Program-made: the position numbers and the translations under genes
Shown: positions 1 to 12,444 of the stretch, piece by piece
Layout of the letters: every line of letters begins with the position of its first letter
Position numbering within the stretch: position 1 is the stretch's first letter
NCBI RefSeq assembly: GCF_028554725.1
Contig: NC_071670.1
Coordinates: 620,001 to 684,000, forward strand
DNA from: Zeugodacus cucurbitae
Lineage: Eukaryota > Arthropoda > Insecta > Diptera > Tephritidae
DNA length: 64,000 nt
Reading direction: 5' to 3'
Notes under the pieces: generated by a model
Database searches by the model: none
The model's input: the letters and a program-made list of their open reading frames with translations, nothing else
What the model was told of the DNA's origin: nothing

Positions 1-3000
1 GCAATATTCGCATATCCAGCGCCAATTGTGGAATCATAACGGTGAAATTTGTATACTTGAATTATCTTACTACAGTTGTATATTTGTTTGTAAGTGCTTA
101 CATGTGTGAATATTTGTATGCCTGAATTTTAAGAAGTCTTTAGAACAAAGCTTCAGAAAGTCTTAAAAATTGTTGTAACTAACGGTAAATATATACACAC
201 TCTAAAACCAAAAAATTACTTTTGAAGTGTTTTTTATGATTTTATCACAATTTTAGCTTCATTTCTGGGTTTGCTGGGATCTCATTAAGAGCGCGAATTC
301 ATAATTCTAGGGTGGTTACTTGGAATCAACATAAACAGTGTGAAAAGATGCCAAAGAAGCTTGTTTTTTTATTTGTTTAGTGGCAACAGCAAAAGCAATA
401 GTTCTTTCTAAACCTCTCTCAGCTGTCCGAAGAAACCCGAGTTCAAAATTAAGACCACGAAGTGTACAAGTCTTAGGTTCAAAAGTCCAACAAGTGGACT
501 TAGAGACTATCTAGGCATACTAGAACCTTACAAATCAAATTTTTTTAATATTAAAATATTTTTTTTTTTCAAATGATCATCTTTCAGTACATCTACTTGC
601 CTCACATGCCACATACTCGTTGGCATTTGGAAGATTTCAGAAGTACAGTTAGTCATAATTACCTGCAATGAGAAAAAAGAGAAAAAAAATTTTTAAAAAA
701 ACATATTTTTATTGTTGTAAATTGCGAAATTTATGTCATTATGCTAAAAAAGTGCTTTGAAGAAATGAAATCAAAGAATATTTTCAACACGACAGCTTGC
801 AACCAGATGTGGCAGATTTGTGTTAGTGGAACACAGAATGGATAAGAGTGAAATATGAAATGTGAAAACAAAGGAGAAATATATTTTTTTTAATTTTGCA
901 GATGCAAAGGCATGACACAACTGTATGTGTGTGTCTATATATATACATATATAAATCTATTTCTTTGTGTTTGTGGCTTCTATAACACTTATTGTCTTTG
1001 CATTGCATTCTTGTGCCGTTGCTCGTAATTGAAGATGTTTAATGTTTAATTGAAAACAGCAACAACAAAAATAACAAACAACTGACAGAGAGACCGACAG
1101 ACAGCAACCATAAAGCACAAAAAATCGATTTGTTTATGGAAATCGGAATTTGCAATGCATAAAACACCTGTCTGTATGTTCGCCTGAGTGTAGGCGGTGC
1201 GCTTGGTATGCTTGGAAAGAAGATATTCAATTATTCATTTACAATATTTACATTTGCTTCTTAGTCTTCTTCTTTTCCTTCCTGCTTTTTGTGGGTAGTC
1301 AAGTCAGTGCAGTCTTTTTCGCAAGAAACTGCCGCACATCTCTGACACTTTTGTTTATTACCGTTGCAAAGCGTTGCGGTTTCACACCTGCTGCGGTGCG
1401 CAAATATTTAGCGAAGTCGCCGACGTATGAACTGCTGAAATGCTGTGAATTTTAATGCGCTCAAAGCCGCCTCAAGTAAAAATTATATAATATACTCGTA
1501 AATGCATTCCTCAGCTCGAATGCACAGCAGGCACCGGAAATTGAGCGTTTAACACAGCGCAAAGCGACAATTATGAGCTTAGATTTTCTCGAGGCAGATT
1601 GGAGGCAGATGATTATTTCATTAGAGAAATTGTTTAAATTAAATGAATAACTTTAGCTGGCAGAGGTCAGGCACATTTGCCATAAATGCAGCACTGCTAC
1701 TGTCAAATAACAGCTGTTAATCGACGGCTGTCAAATTTTATGAAATTTATATCTTTAATGATCAGTTTTTGTGAGCCTTTACGGTAGCTGAGTCTTTAGC
1801 TAACTCATATCGTAATAAGCGGAGTCTTTTGTTGGATTGGCAGGGCTGTAGGACAGATTTATAGAGTTTGGAGGTAATTTCTGGTAATATTTCGGAGCTT
1901 GAGGTTAGAACTAACTCCGTGTTTGACCCCTCCATTTCTTGAGGAGAAAATATTGCCATCTGACAGGTTTGAATGAAGTCAATATTTGGAAACCAGTATA
2001 AAAAATATTTTCTTTAAAAATCGTTAAAGAACTAAAAGAAGACTACTGAAACCATAAAGCCTTTAACAGGAGATATACGCTCTTTCTAACTCAAAAAGTC
2101 ACGGATTTATCCGGCCAACACTGTTGCAAAGCCAAGCCGCGACCGAGCAAGTTCGTAAATTATTGAGAAACAGAGCAAAAGAAACAACTACAACAACAGC
2201 AACAAATATGCAAATGAAACACAAGAACACACAAACATGAAGAAGCATAAATAAGATGCCGCTTTGGCCGCTGAGTATGTATGCGTGCGCCTGCCGGTTT
2301 GTAGCCTGCAACAGTCATTGGTTCGCGCACTTAACGAGCCGTCCAAGTCCGTCCGCTGCATGCGAGTATTTACATGCAACTTATCCGATCGCTAAATGGA
2401 TCGCAGTACATGCCTTCATTTACCGTATTTTACGGTGTTTTATATGTCAAGCGGTTGGATCTTGTTATGCGGCGCAAAAATAGAGAAATTGTGGACATAT
2501 CTATATCTAAATACCTCCACATACGTATTGAAGAAGGGAAGAGTATATAGAAAATAGCAAGTAAGCTGATTATATGCCAACTTCTGTGTCTGTACATTTA
2601 TAAATGAATAACTATTTACAATGTTTATTTGCCGTCCAAATCTTGCTTTCAAACTCATATTTGTGTCTTCGTGTGTCTATTTATGCATTCGTGTGCAATT
2701 TGCGTTGATTTAAAATTCCAAGATCAGCTGGAGATCTGATTTGCTTCAATTGAAGGCAAAACAACCGAACGACTGCTTGCTGCATCACAGGTTTGTATGT
2801 GACGAAGAGGAGCTTAGGCAAAGCAAAGCTTTCAGTTGGTCTTTGTTTAAAATTAGGGTTGCGGAATTTAGGTTGCTCGCCAACGTTTGGCATGCGGAAG
2901 CGATTACGGTGGAGATCTAAAGAGCTCACTAGCACTGAGATATTTGAGATATGGTGCTTACAAATCTAAAAGAGCAAGGAAATGAGAAGTCAGAGTTGAT

Positions 3001-3249
3001 TGGAGAATATTTTGAGTCGAATAAGTAACGGATTTCTAAATATTTCCTCCGTATTTCACCGAGCAGCATAATATTATGTCAAGAAGACATACATATATTT
3101 CCGAAATCTTTAAGCAGATTTATATTAGAAGAGATCGCTAGCTCACAATTCGCTATGAGCTCGACAAATCTTCTCATTTCGTAATTTTTGTTACTATTTT
3201 AACAACAAGAAACATTCGAGGAATTCGGCAGAATTAATAGTCTTGGACT
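1..3249. other. AT-rich non-coding stretch, no gene seen
   Basis: I see no supportable gene here. Open frames on both strands are short, have no recognisable domain and show cysteine-rich or phenylalanine-rich compositions typical of random AT-rich DNA. A TA-rich run lies near 935-955 and short CAA/AAC runs near 1060-1078 and 2190-2205. No convincing paired splice sites were found. The sequence is consistent with intron or intergenic DNA. Confidence 0.6.
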
Positions 3250-3545
3250 GGATATAATCTCGGATTCGGAAGACCCGACTGTTGGGGTCATCTTAAGCAT
3301 AGAACTATTATTTTAGCACCTACATCTCTTATGACAGTTCTTCACGGGATCAAGAAACGAATCAGGGGATAATACAGCTTCTAAGCAGCTCTGAGTAGAT
3401 CTGTCTGTTAAGGTCATCTTAAGCATAGATCTTCTAGTTTAGCACGTCAATCTCGTAAGACAGTTCCCAAGGGGTGCAGAAGCGGGTATAATATAGCATT
3501 CAAAAGCGGATTTACGAATAGGAAAGGTCCTCTCATCTTCAGCAT
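3250..3545. repeat. degenerate tandem repeat, about 2.5 units of ~120 bases
   Basis: The phrase GGTCATCTTAAGCATAGA occurs at 3286 and again at 3412, an offset of 126 bases. Flanking text follows in the same order: a GGATATAAT/GGATAATA start, then the shared phrase, then TTTAGCAC, then AAGACAGTTC/ATGACAGTTC. A third, more decayed unit begins with GGGTATAATATAGC near 3483 and reaches CTCATCTTCAGCATA near 3545. No coding potential is conserved between units, so this looks like an old local duplication or a small satellite remnant. Confidence 0.7.
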
Positions 3546-4813
3546 ATTCTGTTGAAATTCTAAATTGTGAGTTCGTCTACAGCGTTTCTAATATTTCTGC
3601 GTTCGACAACTTCAAACTTCTTTTCATTTCTATATTTTAGGTTTTTCTAAGAATTCTAAATTTATTTCAGCACATTTCGGGTTATTTATATGCATTTGCT
3701 ATCAGATTTTATTGCACATTCGCGGCAAATGAGCACTTTTGCCTCACCTTGAGACGCCTTAACTGCCGCCTGCCGAGTCTTAAATGCAATAACTGCATGC
3801 AAGCCGGCCCACCTGCCGACCGTACGGCGAGCGAGCGGGAGATTCGCCCAGACGCAGTGGAGACGAATTTTATGATGATTGCATTCGCTTTGCATACAAA
3901 TCGCCGTGACAACTGAGCTGGTGAGTGATGCGCAGCCTAAGATTTTTCGTGTTTATCGTTGAACGAGTGTGTCTTCTGTGCCTGCTGCTTGATTGGCCGG
4001 TGTGTGTGGGTGCACTTGACGGTCAGCATTTGACACAGTTCGAAAATTTGCCGTTTCTAGCTCAAGTGTAGGCGTAATTTGTTGTTTACACACACACTCA
4101 CACCCTCCCTCTCATGCAGTTGACCGTAGGGTTAAGTTAAGCGTAGAGTTGTCGATTTTTATAGTCACTGGTTTCTAGCGCAAGTGCAAAGCAATTCAGG
4201 ACGCTGCTGATGATGAGTTGCAGTGGCAGCGGCAACAATAACAATGCGAGCAAATGAAGGTACATGCAAGTGGCAAGTCAGCAATAAGACAATAGCGGCA
4301 ATCAGTGGCGCACACACCCACCCAAACTCAACGCATATGTATATACACACACACATACACATTCGCAGATTTGCATTTTAATCTGCGTGACTGCCGCCCA
4401 CCTAGCCAGCCTCCCGCCGCTGGCCTTGGCAGCTGTCACTCATCATTTGCGGCAAGCAGCAGCCGAGCGCGCTGTCGCCAATGCAATGCAATGCAAACAG
4501 ATTTCTATCGCATTTAGCTTTTAGCTAAACATGAAGAAAATAAATCAGCAGATTTGCGAGCATTCCGCTTACTATTTTCGTTTGCGGCTAATTAACTGCG
4601 TGTAATTGAATCATTGCGCCGAACATGTTGCAGCAACACCATATGTATACTATATAAGTAAGTGTGTATGAGTGCCTGTGTGGGCGTGAGTGTTTAGTTT
4701 AGCAAACTTTTATTTTATTTTCATTTTTATTTTGTCGCCGAGTTTTGTTGAGATTTTCAGATTATTTGCACGTTTCGCCGTTTTATGTTGCATTTATTGC
4801 CATTGCTATTGCT

Positions 4814-4814
<1 letters not shown>

Positions 4815-4844
<30 letters not shown>
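4815..4844 (+). repeat. (TTG)10 microsatellite
   Basis: Ten uninterrupted TTG triplets, preceded by related ATTGCT triplets. The poly-leucine and poly-cysteine open frames read across it are artefacts of the repeat. Such TTG/CAA runs recur across the window (for example 40940-40967 as CAA). Confidence 0.95.
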
Positions 4845-6682
4845 CATTTTTATGTTCAGGAAATATGCAATTTGCACTTAAACGAGTCACTTTGCCAGAG
4901 ATTTAAGTGCGTCAGCAACAATTGTCGAACCGCGTGTTGCCAACTGAACTCCTTAACATCAACTAATACATGTGTGTGTGTGCATGTATTTTACACACAC
5001 ATGTACGTTGCTGGTGCTAAGAAATTGCGTTATATACATTACTGTTCACATATATATACACATTGCATATAATTAGAAAATGGCGTGTGTAGCTGTGTAG
5101 CTGATGTCAGGCTAACGCAACACGCTTGAAATTGTTAAAACTCAACAACAAAAGCAACAAAAATAAATGCTGGATTTTTGTGTTACTACATTTTGAGTTA
5201 TTATGTGCTCAAAATGCAGTGTGACCTTGAAATTGTCGCTTTCGGCAAATAGAAATAGCATTAAGCTTTGAAATTTCATCAGTTCTGACTTGAAATCGAC
5301 AAAACCCTCGCCTGAAGTGATTAGGGCTGATGATCGGTGATACAATACAGTTTTCGATAAGACCCCCAACGAGAGTATTGGTTTTTCTCACTTCAGAAGT
5401 TTGGTTACCGTTACCGCTCTCTTCCACATTCGTTTGGAACATCCTGTTGTGATGCGCTAACCCTTCCTTCTTATCCAACCACTAGTGAAGAAGAAGAAAT
5501 CATTTCCATTTATCAAAAGTCAGATTACGAGTTGGACGAGGCATATTTCGGGCTTCATTCGGGCGTTCAATCGAGCTTTCGGCTCATTGGGCTCAAGGGA
5601 GCCTCGTTCAAGCGCGCATCAACTCTGAGAGTCTCAAAATTGTTACAACCTCCCTTATAAGCAGCTTCAACAAGAGCTACACCCAATCTCCGAAAGTGAT
5701 TGCACACTTATTTCATATTTCAACAGTGAAAGGAGCTGCTTAGGCATCATGTTACACATTCTAAAAATACACGCTTGCAGCACGTTAATTATCATAGACG
5801 CACATACACAAGCGTACTTCATTCGCCACTTTTACATGCAAATCACGCAACTAATTTTCGGGCATTAAATGCTAATCGAAATTTATGAGGCACTCATGTT
5901 GCTCTGCCACCTTCACCACAGTGCCTACAGCCAGCCAACCAGCCACGCGGTAGCTGCGCGGCGTGTTCATAAATTGCAAAAGACTTTTATTGAACATAAA
6001 ATGTGCGGCAGAAAAGAAAACGTAAAAAGCAGAAACTTGGCCAAAATGCTCATTAACACAATTGTCAAGCGATGAAAGCAGACGCAGTAGCTGCAATCAC
6101 CACTGTAAGCGATACTTGTGGCATGAGAAACGAAGGCAGCGCTGTGTGGCAAGTGCAGAGGATGGCGCCAAAAAGCATAGAAAAGGTTGGTGCAGTGCCA
6201 CACACACAGTCTAACAATTGAGTCCTTTAAGTCTGTTGTTGTTCTTATTATTGTTGCTGTTGCGGCGCATTGAAGTGCCACGCTGCCGGCCAGCAGGCGA
6301 AGAATAGCGTTACATAATTGCAGCAACCATTCATTAGACACATAATGCAACTGCAGTGGCGTTGACAAAAGTCAAGTGTGCATGTCAAGACAAGAAGAAG
6401 ACGAACGAGTAAGTAGGTTGAGGCTTGGTGCCCAACGGCGCGTATACTTAACATGGAATTTTGAGGGGCTCGTAGACCAGATTTGTGGCTGTGTGGCAAA
6501 TAGCAAGTATATGTGTTAGTAAGAAATGTAAAAAGGCTTAGTTACGCGCATAACGGTTACTTTGCCAAGCCTCCGCACGACAATGAGGTAGCTCCTTAAA
6601 GCGAATAAGAAACAAAACTAATTAGACATTGTTGCTGTTGCAATTGTTGTAGGTAAATAAACACATAAACTCAGACAAACAC

Positions 6683-6704
6683 ACATACCTGCTAAAAGCT
6701 ATAA
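6683..6704 (-). promoter_or_regulatory. candidate recursive splice site (weak), minus strand
   Basis: On the minus strand the sequence reads TTTCTTTATAGCTTTTAGCAG|GTATGT, with the junction between 6689 and 6688. An acceptor-like end (CAG after a fairly T-rich tract) is directly joined to a donor-like start (GTATGT), the layout known for recursive splice sites in long fly introns. The tract contains purines, including an internal AG, so this is the weaker of the two minus-strand candidates. It lies downstream of the predicted coding exon at 38160-38297, where a long intron would be. Confidence 0.2.
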
Positions 6705-6824
6705 AGAAATCGCATACAGCTGATAATTTCCTATGAAAAGTTCCATGAACAAGAGATTACTTTCGGTTGCCAAGGGACAATATTTGAGATTTCTTTTATG
6801 GAAGTCCGAATGTTGTACTTTAAA

Positions 6825-7141
6825 GTTTTATTTTGAAAAGCTTACACCCAAAAAAGCTTTCACCCTTATATACTTCAAAGCTTTATATAAAAGCTTTCAA
6901 ATAGTTTATTGTCAAAGCTTACAAAGATATTTTCAATTATAGAAGTGCTTTTTTGGAGCTTTTTAATATCAACCTTCTTTCTATTATTCTTTCTAAATTT
7001 TGTTTAATTCGTCGGTTAATAACTTTCTCATGGTTTTCAGCAAACATTTCGAAAATCAATTTTGAATATTGTTTCACAAAATAAAGCATTATTTGATTTA
7101 TTTATTTGAAAAGCTTACACATAAAAAAGCTTTCATCTTTA
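6825..7141. repeat. cluster of AAGCTTT motifs with an internal 35-base direct repeat
   Basis: At least seven copies of AAAGCTT or AGCTTTC fall within 320 bases. A longer segment starting TGAAAAGCTTACAC and ending AAAAAAGCTTTCA occurs twice, at 6834-6869 and at 7107-7141, in the same orientation and 273 bases apart. Similar motif clusters are at 21761-22180, 24228-24785 and 62909-63454, so this looks like one decayed dispersed repeat family rather than chance. No transposase frame accompanies it. Confidence 0.55.
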
Positions 7142-7144
7142 CTG

Positions 7145-9400
7145 TGAAATTTGAAAATCGAATGCTGATAATTCTGTGGAATCATTGGACTAAGTAACAC
7201 TTTCAGAGCGGCCGTAGAGGTGTGGTCTATGGGATCGAAATCGATCAAAATAAATTCGAAACTTCTTTACTGGATAAATCCACTATATTAGTACGGAAAA
7301 ACACGTTTACTGCCATACTGTCAGACATGACCGCATTTTAGTGCCAATGCGAAACAAATTTTCTAGAGCTTTTAATGCTTTGACAAATATTTTTATTAAT
7401 TTGTATTGTTTACTTAATTTATCAACCATATTCAGACCCATAAAAATGGCAGCAAAGCGATGATATAATATTTACATAAATGTAGATAAGCTGCAGCTGC
7501 TTGTTTTTGTTGTAATTGCTTAAAAAGTTCTTGATAACGCAGCGCCTCGTATTTGCGGTTAACAAGAACTATTTATGCTTTCGGGGAGAACCAAAGTAAA
7601 TATGACAAACTACTTTAGATAAGCAATTTTTATTAAGTTTCCAATACAAGCAATTGGCTACAACAAACTGTATAACTGTGGTTTTCGCTCGAATGACATA
7701 AGCAGCTGGGCAAATAGTGTGGTAAAACTGCCAAAAAAACTGCCAAAACATTATAAGAAAATTAAAAAAAAATATGGTATTCATCATAACCATAATTATA
7801 ATAATAGTCATAAAAGATTGCTTTTGAAATTGAAAATTTAAATAAATTTTTTCTCGCATAAATTCCAAAAATATACTTCTCGCAAACTATTTAGCTTAAA
7901 TTAAAATAACAACTATTAAAACAAGCGCATCGCTAATAGAGTTGTGAGTCGCTTTTGCAGCACAGTTTGTCACTCGCTTTGACAGTTGACATTTAGTGCC
8001 TGTCAATGGCATCGAGCATGAACATTTATTCGATGATCGATTTCTTGGTAAATCGTAAATGTTTCGACTCCCTCGCGGCGGCGCTTCTTTAAAAGTTTGC
8101 CTAAAACGCCGTGACATCATGCGCTGCTCATGTTTACGTATATTTATTTCTTTGTCTGTGTGTGTGTGTTGGTGATTGGCGTGTTTATGTAAACTTCCAT
8201 AACTTTGCTGGTAGGCGTTGTTGACTTTTGATGAATATTTTTGTATATGATATTTGCTGCTTGTGCAAGTATAAACAATTTATCCACCATGACACACACA
8301 CACACACACACTGACGTATACAAATAGTTACTAGAACCATGACATTCGTCATAGCTGTCGATATTTTGTTGTTGTTGTGGTATTGCAATTGCATGATTTA
8401 TTTAAAGCGCTGACATTTTAAAGCATTCGTCACCAGTCACAGTCAGCGATGGAGAATTGCATTTTTTTTTTGCTGAAAATGAGGCAGTCACAAAGGTGTG
8501 GATTGGTTGGTTAAGATGTCTTATTCATACTGGTGAGCATATTTTAAATGCTTGACTTCCAATATTTGGTACTAATATGACTAAAGAGAACCCTAAGTAT
8601 ATCAAAAAAGGTCTGATATCTAAAAATACATTATTTCTAGTCTGTATGCGACCTATAGATCTTGTATAGGGAACGTTAGATAGAGATTTGTATGAATATG
8701 ATTAAACCAGATCTTCGATTAGATCTAGTGTCTCGAACACATACACAAATACATTCAAATAATATTTCAGCATTTAAAATCGAGAGCAAGGGCGCATTAA
8801 ATATGCAACGCTGTGACTAATGTGACACAATTGAGGCACAAAGCGAAGGCAACTTCATTGGACAACGGAGTCACTGTGATTGTCACACTTCACATTTGCA
8901 TATGTATGCATGTAAATTATAATGCCATAACTGTTTACATGTTTGTCCACATTCGAAGGCAGCACTAATAAGCATGGCGGCACGTTTGAGATTGGCATCT
9001 CGCCGCTGTTGCCACTGTGGCAAGACTACTAAAGATCATAGGCAAATGAGCCAAAGGCTGTTAAATAATCAAAACAACAAGAAGAACAAAACCAACAAAA
9101 AAGTAGCTGCAGGCATATGCATGTCAGTAGATGTAGGATGTAAGTGTAATGCTCACCCGCTTGACGTCGTGCCACAAGCTGATGGCAACAATACGATAAT
9201 GCACAGCATGGATAATGGAGCAACTCAACAAAATGCTGCTGCAGAGCTGGCGGCGGCGCACAGGCAAACACACATTCCAGTGATCAGTCAGTGATAAAAA
9301 GACACACACACACACATAGAAATACAAATAACGCTTGCCACATTAAAGGCTTTCCATTCATTTAGCGCGCTGCCACATTTTGGGTGGTCGTCTGCGTTGC
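7145..9400. other. AT-rich non-coding stretch
   Basis: No supportable gene. The plus-strand frame at 8974-9294 (106 codons) is rich in N, K and Q, has no domain and no good splice partner. Short CA and GT runs occur at 8159-8168 and 9301-9316. Confidence 0.5.
8292..8311 (+). repeat. (AC)10 microsatellite
   Basis: Ten uninterrupted AC dinucleotides. Shorter CA runs recur at 9301-9316, 32443-32456 and 61267-61276. Confidence 0.95.
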
Positions 9401-9463
9401 TGGAGCTCTGACGGCGTTTACGGACGCTCACTCAGTGTTTTGACTGGTTGTCAAATTGACGAC

Positions 9464-9475
9464 TGCGCATGCGCC
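9464..9475. promoter_or_regulatory. NRF-1/Ewg-like palindrome TGCGCATGCGCC
   Basis: Eleven of twelve bases match the palindrome TGCGCATGCGCA, the known binding site of NRF-1 and its fly homologue Erect wing. The surrounding 9360-9560 region is GC-richer than its flanks and contains an initiator-like TCAGTG, so it could be a promoter or enhancer. No transcript can be demonstrated. It is 413 bases from the next copy. Confidence 0.4.
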
Positions 9476-9876
9476 GTAGCGAAAGTTGGCGCTGGGGCGA
9501 ATTGCAGAGCAGCAGATAAAGGCGAGCTTTGAATTTACTGTGCGCAAATTTTGGTGATTGCCAATTCGGAGTTTGCGAGGCAAATAAGCGAACGGATCGG
9601 CTCTGGAGCATGAAAAACGCTTACTGTTATTAGCTATATCAGTCATCAACTGATTGTTGCCATTATTGTTTGAATAATTTTGGCTAAAAATATGATTTCC
9701 TCCAAGGCATTCGAAAACTGGTAAATTATATGCGAACGTAGCTGATAACGTAACATTTGCAAATTGAAAAACACATGCTGAATTACTAAAAAACAACAAA
9801 AAGTTACAAAAAGGGCCAATCAATAAAATAAAACTTAATTGTACATCGCTTTACTTAAAATTCTTATCGAATGGGC

Positions 9877-9888
9877 TGCGCATGCGCA
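9877..9888. promoter_or_regulatory. NRF-1/Ewg-like palindrome TGCGCATGCGCA
   Basis: An exact 12-base match to the palindromic NRF-1/Ewg site. In DNA of this low GC content an exact copy is very unlikely by chance in 64 kb, and there is another exact copy at 12445. It may mark a regulatory element, or it could be carried in a repeat, although the flanks of the copies do not align. Confidence 0.45.
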
Positions 9889-9899
9889 CTGTGTCAACA

Positions 9900-11590
9900 G
9901 CTTGAATGCAGTAATATAGCTCACTACAGTTGTTGTTGCCGCAAAATGTGGCCCAACGCTGCTGGTCAATCAATGTCAGCAATGAAGACAGTGAATATTG
10001 AAATGTAGTTAAAAGAGAACCTTGAATGGCTCAGCAATAAGCAGGGCCCGAATTATAGAAACGTCAATAATTCTGATACGCGTTTAGACTTTCTCACTTG
10101 GACTTGTATACTTATTTTCCGTAACAATTATTTTTCAAACCACTGCGCTTCGTTTCTGATAGATTGACGCCTTTTAAAGTGATCCCCTTGTGGCTGCCAA
10201 ATCCCCAGTGACCTTAACCGCCGTCTGGCCACAATCCGCTACTGCGCTTGAGTGCATGCAATGCTAAGCTGTCAGATCGCTAATCTCTCGCTCCAATCAG
10301 TGCCCGACAGCACGCTACCCCACTCAGCGTCGCTGTCAATTTGTCCGACTGTTTTGAGGCATGTGTCTCTCGGGGCGCACAAGTTCCTCCAACACTATGT
10401 AATTGTGTATCTATCGACGGGTCCCTTCCATGCACACGAGCGCGCGCATACTTTCGATACTGTGTGTTCGTTATCCGCGATCGCTTGTCGATAGACGCTT
10501 GCGTTCTTCACTGGCAATGACATCATCATCATCGGCACATGCTGTCAGCACGCTGCTGGTTGTTGTTGTTATTTAAGCTATGCGGTTGTAGTTGACGCGA
10601 TCGTTATAGTGTCTGTTGTCGCCTGGGTCAGCAATTTTGTGCATAAAATATTTTAAACACTTTTCGATTTGTGTACGAGCATTTACTCGTATGTATGTGC
10701 CGCTTCAGCAGAAGTGCTTTGCGCTTTGCATGCGAGCAGTGAAAAAATAGGAAAACGAAAAGTAAACAAATTGAAATAAAAATTACATTGTGACAAGAGA
10801 ATTACTTGCACATACTCATTTTGTGGGTATCTACAGTCAGGTGCAGAAAAGTAGTACTGTAGTCTCTTCTGTGAATCAAGCCTCAAAAAGGAGATTATAA
10901 TATTTTGAATAATTTTGAGTGCAGGCAGTTAAAAAATGTTCCGTGGCCGCGCTGCTATTTTCTTGCTCGCGAGTGTAGTATATTCCATATATGCATAGAA
11001 TTAAAAAATCCTAAGTACTCGTATTATTTGCTGAATATTAATATTTTTTGCCTATTTGTGGTATTTCATAAGCAATCAAATTGCTTGTTGCTATTATTGT
11101 TATTATTGTAATTGATGTTATTGACATTTTTTAACGTAAATACGTGTGTACATATGTTTATAGTTACGCAAGACTTAGCATAATGATCTGCAGATGTCAC
11201 TTATACTTTTTAAGCATTTAAATATTTAATATTCCATTGTCATTTGAATTATTTTAATTACTTTGCGTAATTACTCGTTGGCGTCCGTCGCGACACACGC
11301 TCATGCAAGGACGCCAGAACAGGCGAACAGACACCATATGAGTCAAAAAAAATTTCCGTTGCTTCGTTGAACGGCGTAAGAAAGTAATAAATCATGGTTG
11401 CTAGGAAATTATCGGACGGAATTTGGACACGTACCTATAATACAAAATGTTATAAACTAAAGATGGAAGCGGTTAAAATTTTCCAAAACCAAATATTGAG
11501 TTTTTAAGGTTGGAACGAAAAAATCACTAAAACTAGAATTCTAAAGGGCTTTGAACCGATTTAAGCTCCAAATCAGTTATGATAAATACT
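9900..11590. other. non-coding stretch with a GC-richer block
   Basis: Segment 10170-10510 is relatively GC-rich, with CGATCG, CGCGCGC and initiator-like TCAGTG words, and could be regulatory. The 80-codon plus-strand frame there (10252-10494) has no recognisable domain. The remainder is AT-rich with ATTATTGTT runs near 11095. No exon can be supported. Confidence 0.45.
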
Positions 11591-11592
11591 AA

Positions 11593-12052
11593 ACAGAGCT
11601 CACATTCCAACTTAATCTTCGAACCCTGGATAAGTTCGTATTACCAGAGAAAGCCACTAAGCTCTTATAACTCAATAAGCCAACCTGAACTTTACTCATA
11701 TTCTATAGGAACTCTAGATTATCTTATATTGTTTCCAAGAGGTTCCAAATACAAATCGGATAACCTTTGGTTAGGTTCTTTTAGTAAACAGATATATCCA
11801 TATGACGAAGATCTCATTTGGAGAACTATTCTATTTCAACTTCTTCATCGAACCCTGGATAAGTTCGTATTACCAGAGAAAGCCACTAAGCTCTTATAAT
11901 TCAATAAGCCAACCTGAACTTTACTCATATTCTATAGGAACTCTAGATTATCTTATTTTGTTTCCAAGAGGTTCCAAATATAAATCGGATAACCCTTGGT
12001 TAGTAAAAAGATATATTAATATGCCGAAGATCTCATTTGGAGAACTATTCTC
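11593..12052. repeat. tandem duplication, unit about 229 bases
   Basis: The segment starting GAACCCTGGATAAGTTCG at 11621 recurs at 11850, and identity is high through TTTCCAAGAGGTTCCAAAT to CGGATAACC. The later shared phrase GAAGATCTCATTTGGAGAAC occurs at 11807 and 12025, so the spacing shortened by a small deletion in the second copy. Both copies stay open in the same frame (overlapping plus-strand frames of 106 and 85 codons), but the peptide matches nothing I know. High identity suggests a fairly recent duplication. Confidence 0.8.
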
Positions 12053-12444
12053 GAAGTAATTTTAAAACGATACCAATCTATACTCTTCGAAAGTCTCTTA
12101 AACTCATTTGTGACTTGGATCTCCCAATCTTTTTCTCTCCCTGAAACTCTCTGCCGACCTTACTGCATTTTGTTGTCATTGAAATTTTAGTACATTTTCC
12201 AAAACACGCTTGATTTATTACCACCAAAACGGTGTCAGAGTGTCGGGCACTGTCAGGCAACGGTGCACCGTATTATTTATGTGTTGTGCTCGTTCATTTT
12301 TATTGGTTTTCCTTAACCAAACTGCTGTTAGACTGCTGTTTTGCGTTTTCCAAACGTTTAATGTTTACATTAATCATTCACTTTAAGAGCCAGTTAATTT
12401 CTGTTAATTAATATGTGCGACAACAGCGGGCCGGTGCGACGTGT

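Larger units (their letters stand above)
3551..6820. other. non-coding stretch with a GC-richer patch and microsatellites
   Basis: The segment 3720-4480 is clearly richer in G and C than its surroundings and carries several CpG-containing words. It could be a regulatory element or leader, but no reading frame or splice pair is convincing. A donor-like CTG|GTGAGT at 3920/3921 on the plus strand has no good exon upstream. The rest is AT-rich with CA, TG and TTG runs. The minus-strand open frame at 5967-6368 (133 codons) has no domain and is cysteine- and phenylalanine-rich. Confidence 0.5.

Noticed and set aside
3685..3920. GC-rich block with donor-like sites on both strands (3745 minus, 3920 plus)
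   Set aside because: Neither donor has a convincing acceptor, start codon or frame.
5967..6368. 133-codon minus-strand open frame
   Set aside because: Cysteine- and phenylalanine-rich, no family resemblance, overlaps TTG microsatellite-like text, no splice signals.
9428..9823. 131-codon minus-strand open frame near an NRF-1-like site
   Set aside because: No recognisable domain and no conserved-looking splice sites; overlaps a likely regulatory block instead.
11610..11640. tRNA B-box-like GGGTTCGAAG (minus strand)
   Set aside because: No A box at the right distance and no cloverleaf; the match lies inside the 229-base tandem repeat.
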